The position numbers and the translations under genes were made by a program. The notes under the pieces were generated by a model. It was not told the DNA's origin, did no database searches, and was given only the letters and a program-made list of their open reading frames with translations. From Dendrobium chrysotoxum (lineage: Eukaryota > Streptophyta > Magnoliopsida > Asparagales > Orchidaceae): a stretch of DNA of 64,000 nt. Numbering within the stretch: position 1 is the stretch's first letter; every line of letters begins with the position of its first letter. Where the stretch lies: contig CM034309.1 in the NCBI GenBank assembly GCA_019925795.1, positions 28,452,729 to 28,516,728 on the forward strand, written 5' to 3'. This document shows positions 58,160-64,000 of the stretch, in pieces.

Positions 58160-58900
58160 GCTTTGCTTCAACTTCCTTGGGCTATTTTGTACTCCTTGAG
58201 GAAGATGCTTTAACTTCTGGAGATTTTGTCGGTTTTACTTCATTTGGAATGAAGTATTTTGCATCATCATAAATTTTCACTTCGTGGACTGTGAAGGGTT
58301 ATATATCCCCAGAGATCCGGTACTCTTCTCCATCCTTTAGATATTTCATGTATTGGTGCATAGTTGATGGAACTAGACCATTCTCGTGGAGCTAAGGTCT
58401 ACCCAACAGTGCCTTGAATGAAGTGTCTGCATCGATAATATTGAATTTGGCTTTCGTGCATAATTCTCTAAATTTTAGGGGAAGAACAAATGACCCTATG
58501 GTTTTTTATCCTTTCTCGTTAAAACCGTGTATCATAAGTTTATCTAGCCCGAGATGTTGAATATCTAGAGATAATGATCTTAGTGTGCGCAAACTCATGA
58601 GGTTTATTGAAGACCCTGGGTCAATCAAGATTCACTTGATTATGATGCCATCACTTTCTATCGTAACATATAAAGGACGATTATGTTCCGCAGTCCCCAA
58701 CATGAGATCTTCTTTAGAGAACGTAACAATAGGTTCATTTCTGGCATGAAGAACTTCGCTCAAACATCTTTTTACGAAATATGTCTCATATCTCTCTGAA
58801 TTTTTAAGAGCCTGTATTAAAGTTTCTCGAAGATCTTTTGACATCAGAAGAGCTTCATAGATACTGAGCTGTGCTGGGATTTTTCTCAAATGGGAAATGA
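58160..58900 (-). pseudogene. Tat protease region
   Basis: The minus-strand reading has LIDPGSSINLM near 58610, the aspartic-protease active-site block of Tat elements. HGFNEKG and ADTSFKALLGRP follow downstream. Several stops interrupt it, including a TGA six residues before the active-site Asp. It would process the polyprotein. Confidence 0.75.
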
Positions 58901-59439
58901 TATTATACTATATCCCTTTATTTGTATCGTATTTCTTCTTATGGTCTTTAGGGATGATTTCTTCGTTAATGATTATATCTTTTCCCTTGTCTTTGCCTGA
59001 TAACCCCTTTTTAATGGCGGTGGCAGTACTTTGCCACTTCTCAGCTGCACTTGAGCCACTTCATTCGACTCAGCCTCTTTTAATGAAGATTTTATTGAAT
59101 ATTTAGAGTCTTCATTTAGCTTTACATGCTCCATTTGCAAAGCTATTTGTTGATTCGACTCATCATCACTTGAAAATATAACTCTTATTCTGAGTTACAA
59201 TATATTTGTAGCACCATCAGATAAGACTCAGATGTCCTTTTATCAGTCATTTTTGTAGAAGACATTGCTATCTGACCCCCATCATGACCTTTAAAAGAGT
59301 CTAGTTGGCATGCAGTCGATGCTACTGAGATGACTCAGCGTGTTTCTACATGGAGTGATTCTTCATCTTCTTATTCATCATCTTCCATTTCTGATCGGTT
59401 TATTTGAATCTCAGATATAAAATTTGCGAGTGTTATAGG

Positions 59440-60948
59440 TCATCTTGCTGGTTGATGATAATCTTCTAGATTGTTGATGATCTTTTGAAGCACAGATCTT
59501 ATCTTCTTTAGCCTGTTACGCTTGTTTGAGCTATCAGACTTCTTGGAGGATGCCTTATAAAACTGCTTCGTATTAGAATGCCTCCAAGTTGATGACCTAG
59601 AAGTGGATGCACCTGAATTTTGATTTTCTTTCAATTCAAGCACTGGTTCCGTATAGGATTTCCATTTTACACCAGGAACTCCTTCCAATTATTTGATCAT
59701 CTTTCATGTCTTCTTGGAGATTGCAGTCTGCCATTCATCTTTTTCTAGTATCATTTTTTCTTTTATTTTATCTTCTTCCTTCATTGGAGGTATAGGAGAA
59801 GACACAATCACCTTTACAGATTCCTTTTTTAGGTGAACTAAAACACTATTTGATAGCGTGAATTCACCATCTATGTATTTCTTTTCAAGCCAGTCTTTGA
59901 AGACATAATAATCTTTGATAGGGTGACTGATAACTCGGTGATACGGGCAAAAATTTGGATTATCTTTCTGCTCAGCTTCTTCTGGTCTTTTACACTCCGG
60001 TAATTCAAGGCCAGCATTAAGCGCTTGCTTGAATAATTTTACCACACTTTCCCTCTTAAAAGAATATTTTCTATTCATTTTCTCTTTAAGGGATGTGATT
60101 CGATCACCGGTTCTTAGCTTTGAACGTTCTCCTCCATCACGAAAAGTTTGAGACCTGTCGTTTCCTCCCAATACTAGTTTTGGCTGGGGTTTAGAATATT
60201 GTCTTCCTTTATCATCTTTAGGAGTAGACTATTTTTCTTTATCGATCATTAAAGATGATGCAAAATAGATCTCATCCCTTCTAGTATCTGTAGCTTAATT
60301 TCTTTGGGGTCTATCTGAATAATTTTCAGACTTAGACAGATTCAACTTTTCAAATTTAGCTACTCTGTCCAGTAGCTCCTGATAAGTGCTGATGGAGGCC
60401 ATACATAAAAATGGTAACATCTTATCATCGATGTTTCCCATTAGCAGTTGAACAGCGTGCTCCTCTTCCAAATGTTGTTCGCATTTCATACTCATATTAC
60501 GCCAACGAGTGATGTACTTCGTCACTAACTCACCCTTTTTTTGTTTCTCTAGGGCAAGGTCAGTGATAGTAGATTTCTCCGTAGCGCTAGCGAACCTTTT
60601 CACGAACATATTTTTTAATTCTGTGAATGTCTTGACAGAATCATTAGGAAGTTTGGTATACCATTCAAAAGCAATCGCAGCCAAACTACTGATGAATTGG
60701 CGGAAGAGTAAAGCACCAACACCTCCAGTATTTCCACAAGTAGCTTTAAATTGAGCCAAGTGCTGTTTAGGATTATCGGTGCCATTAAAAGTATTGAATT
60801 TAGGCACTAAATATCCTTTAGGATATAGTACTTGATCGTACTCGGCTGGATATGGGTGACCCTTGCTTACAAATTTCTCTACATGCTCTGAGGCAATGAC
60901 AGCTTTAATCTTTTCATTGATTATTGATTCTAGTTGCGGAGTCATCAC
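59440..60948 (-). pseudogene. Tat gag: retrotransposon gag core and Cys/His region
   Basis: 60948-60295 has KFNTFNGTDNPKQHLAQF, AFEWYTKLP and FVKRFA, the plant Tat gag core. 60171-59704 continues with CPYHRVISHPIKDYYVFKDW, the Cys/His motif usual in Tat gag. 59688-59440 is a further basic piece. Stops separate the three pieces. The product would form the particle and bind element RNA. Confidence 0.88.
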
Positions 60949-60969
60949 TGGCTCAGATATACTTGCAAT

Positions 60970-61915
60970 ATTTTAATGAGTTTACAGATGAACAAGTCGG
61001 TCAGTCTCATTTTCTCCTTCAGGTGTGATTCGAATTTCAGACACCTGAGGTATTGGGTCGGCTGGCAGATTAGTAGGAATGCTACTCGATATCTGCTGAT
61101 TAACGGACTGATCTGATATAGGATGATTAGTTGGTTGAGCTAATACAGGATGAGTAATGATGTTCTTTTGTATTAACTGCATCATCGCGGTCATTTGTGC
61201 CATCATTTCTGTCATCTTTTTATTTAGATCTGATATCTCCTTATCTTTTTCTTTCATCTGGAGCTTCAAACGCCTTTGTGCTTGTGCTAATATCTCATCA
61301 AGCACTTCTTTATCTTGATCATCATTTTGTCCATCGCCCGAGGGGACTTCTTCTTCTAACTGTTCATGTTGAGCTTAATCTTCTTGAGAGGTCGTTGTCT
61401 TAGAAGAGGTAGGCCCTGCTTCGTTGCGTCGTCGATAGCCACGTGTTTGATGTGGCTCATTACCATGCCCCACCATGTAGACTACCTCGACTTCCATGGT
61501 GTCTTCATCATTATCGTCATTTTCCTGTACTCGAATCTTAGAACGACGCTTCCAATAGATCTCTGGTTCTGCATGCGATATAGGAACTTCTTCTATTGGA
61601 GGGGTACGATCAAAATTGACATTCTTTCGAGAGGTTGAAGTTGGCTAGCAATAGGATTCCTTAGAAAATTCTCCAAGGTGTCGACTATTATAAGTGTCAG
61701 TAGTAGGAACCTTTTCCTTAGGTACCAATTATTGATGATTTTTATTAAAGGCGGATCTCTAGGAGGCTGCACCAGATTTCATGCCTATATTGACTTTCTG
61801 TTGCAGTGATCTTTTTTAAGGAGGTCTCGGCCTCCAAATTTCTTTTCCCTTCCATTGGGATCTTTTGATAGCGGAATCCTGAACACGAGGTCTAGGATTC
61901 ACGCTCCAATGTTCA
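60970..61915 (-). pseudogene. Tat leader and gag N-terminal coiled-coil region
   Basis: The minus-strand reading includes RRLKLQMKEKDKEISDLNKK (61305-60982) and, upstream, the acidic and His-rich segments also seen at 46738-46133. Single-base stops break the upstream part. From 61145 to 61915 it is colinear with the fragment captured in hAT copy 1. At 61916-61930 it meets ATACGAGAGAGTCAT and then hAT sequence, not an LTR. Confidence 0.75.
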
Positions 61916-61930
61916 ATACGAGAGAGTCAT

Positions 61931-63866
61931 TTAAGTAATTTGCCCCCCCTAAGCCTCTTATTTTGCCCCCCCCCCCCCCCTTTACCCTAATCGCCCGTAA
62001 TCACCCTCACAGCCGCAATTTTATTTCGCCCGCTTCGCTCTTCTTCGTGCGGGAGGAAAATTATCGTGGCCCATGTCTCTCGTGAGCGCTCCTTCCAGTC
62101 CCGACGGCTCGATGTTAGCCTTCCTTGAATTGAAGGACGTCCACGATCGCAGTGCCTGTAGCTGGCATCTTGTAACTCTTGTTATGTAATTGTTCTTCAG
62201 CTTCTCCGATGAGTTGTATTTCTTTCAAAAATCATATATTTTATGTTTGCATCACTACTTTCATTCTTATTTCATAGTTATATTTTCGTAATGGTCAAGC
62301 ATTTTCCTTGATTTATTTTCTGTTCTTCAGCTTTATCGGTAGGTTAAGGGTTATACACACATTTTTCACTGTTTCACATCAATCTATTTATTTTATTTTT
62401 AAATGTATATATGTTTCAAACAAATTTTTTTCCAATGTAGCATTTTTGTATTCACACATTTTTCAAACAAAGTAGAGTAGATTAGTTTGTATTCATTTTG
62501 TTTCTAAACGAAATATTTACATGGGAAATAAAGAAGTTCTTCATAGTTCATTGATGTAGAATTTATATCGGTAAAAAAAGGATTGATTTTACTCCTTCAA
62601 GAATAGTGTGTTTGGTGTGTTTCATTTCAAAATTATTGTTATCCTTAGACCAATGCGTGCCTCAAAGTGGTTGCACTAGATGTGCAAGCAATTTATGGTT
62701 AAATAAAATTTTAGGTAATAAATAAAATTTCATTATTATCATTATGATTTTATAATAAATACTTAATGATCAATTTGGTTCTAAATACCTTTCTAGGACT
62801 TAAAAGATGGAACATTATTTAAAGAGGAAAGAGCGTGTAGAGATCGACTTGATCGATTTCCCGGCTGATCCTAGACCCGACCTTTAATATAGAATTACGA
62901 TGTGAGTAATAAGGGCAAAATTTGAAGAATTTATCTTTTGAAGGGACCCCATCAACCAAAAAGTTATCAATTCCCCAAACATTAATTGGGAATATTGCAC
63001 GCAGATTTAACCCTAAATGGTTTGAAGAATATGCTAATTGGTTAGAGTACAGTGTACAAAAGGATGCTATTTTTTGTCTATATTGCTACATGTTCAAGCC
63101 CCAATAACAAATTATGAAAGGCCAAGCTGTTGGAGACTCATTTATTGGGGAAGAGTTCTGAAATTAGAAGAAGAAAGAAAAACTATTTTGTCATGTTGGA
63201 GAGCAAAATAGTGAGCATAACAAGGTATGACAAAAAAGTGATAATTTATTGAAGAATTAGGAACACAAACTTTCTGACGTTATGGTCGAGCTAAGAGGAG
63301 AAGAACAAAAAAGATTACAGGTTATGCTAACTGCTACAGTAGATTGTGTTTGATTTCTTTTACATCAAGGATTTTCATTTCGTGGACTTGAGGAATTATC
63401 CAGGCAAATTAATCGAGAAAATTATTTAAAGCTTCTTGATTTTTTTGCTAACCATAATGATAAAATTAGAAAGGTTATGCCTACATATGCAAGCTCTAAC
63501 GTAAAGTTAAATTCATCAAAAATTTAGAAAGAAATTTGTTCTGTTGTTGCTGCTGAAACTTTTGAACATATAATAAAAGATATTGGTGACTCCTACTTTT
63601 GAATCATAGTTGATGAATCTAAAGATGTTTTTACAAAAAAATAACTTGTTATTTGCAATGAGATATGTTCAATTTGATTCCTAATGAGATTATAATGCAA
63701 TATTATTAAAAGATACAAAATAGATTAATAAGCTTGTAATAAATTTTAATTTATCTATTATAATGAAATATAAGATTTTGCTTTGAATCATTTTATTTTA
63801 TTTTTTATTTTATCCATTTATATGAAAATTTTATCCCCCTAAAATAAATAGCTGGTTCCGCCCCTG
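61931..63866 (+). mobile_element. hAT transposon (copy 2), left end replaced by Tat sequence
   Basis: Colinear with 46887-48854 at about 96% by eye, including a C-run, the transposase start (about 62808), the TTF finger frame (62922-63107) and DUF4371 remnants. Its right end, read inward CAGGGGCGGAACCAGC, is closer to the hAT consensus than copy 1. It is followed by the same target sequence GCTTGGAG (63867-63874). Because the flank is also shared, this is a duplicated locus and not an independent transposition. Confidence 0.82.
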
Positions 63867-63874
63867 GCTTGGAG

Positions 63875-64000
63875 TATCAAAGGGAAAACTACTAATAGTA
63901 AAAATAGTTGGCGTTGGAATCAAAATGTACAATAAAAGATAAAAAATAAGAAAATTTATTATAAAAATTGATTTAGCAATAAAAATTTTAATAATTGGGA
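63875..64000 (+). mobile_element. RTE LINE fragment flanking hAT copy 2 (runs off the window)
   Basis: Matches 48863-48990 base for base with few changes, showing that the direct repeat extends past the hAT end to the window edge. Confidence 0.75.

Larger units (their letters stand above)
52871..61915 (-). mobile_element. Internal region of Tat-like Ty3/gypsy element B (gag-pol)
   Basis: On the minus strand the order is leader and gag (61915-59440), protease (about 58640), RT (57441-56431), RNase H (about 56390-55900), a second archaeal-type RNase H (about 55860-55321), integrase (55146-54067) and a 1.1 kb non-coding tail to the 3' LTR. The second RNase H between RNase H and integrase, with long LTRs, is diagnostic of the Tat/Ogre/Retand lineage. 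The 5' LTR is not next to gag in this window; hAT sequence is found there instead. Confidence 0.85.

Overview
The window is plant nuclear DNA. It has spliced genes with GC-rich 5' exons, AT-rich spacers, and a dense nest of plant-type retrotransposons: L1-like and RTE-like LINEs, Ty3/gypsy elements with a second archaeal-type RNase H, hAT DNA transposons and MITEs. The GC-rich 5' ends of both genes suggest a monocot, perhaps a palm. That placement is an inference; nothing here identifies the species.

Layout. 1-4518: 3' end of a Tat-like Ty3/gypsy element, including a 3.8 kb LTR. 4519-11700: unassigned sequence with a tRNA-like promoter segment, a dead RTE LINE (7405-9225) and two related MITEs. 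11713-15275 (-): a complete seven-exon receptor-like kinase gene. 15828-21323 (-): a near-intact L1-type LINE with target-site duplications and only three in-frame stops, all TAG. 21384-25000: MITE-like and degenerate tandem repeats, plus a candidate last exon at 24505. 25108-33387: an old chromovirus-like Ty3/gypsy element with a second LTR nested in its integrase, followed by a 1.36 kb terminal-inverted-repeat element. 34561-35565 (-): a SARD4-like (ornithine cyclodeaminase/mu-crystallin family) gene. Its transcript may splice across about 10 kb of retrotransposons to the exon at 24505. 36185-41427: two solo LTRs of one family, the second carrying an expanded minisatellite. 43141-44682 (-): a small cluster of C/D-box snoRNAs behind a TATA box and a telo-box. 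One has a guide matching a conserved 25S rRNA sequence. 44945-64000: a deep nest in which an RTE LINE is hit by a hAT transposon, which carries a fragment of Tat gag and a third solo LTR. A Tat element (LTR 49218-52870, gag-pol up to about 61915) lies beside it.

The right end holds the most unusual structure. About 2.9 kb (46102-48990) recurs in direct orientation at 61145-64000. The simplest explanation is unequal crossing-over between the gag fragment inside the hAT element and the gag of the neighbouring Tat element, which makes a tandem duplication of about 15 kb. This predicts what lies just beyond the window.

Only the kinase, the SARD4-like gene and the snoRNA cluster look like host genes. 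Everything else recognised is mobile-element material at various stages of decay.
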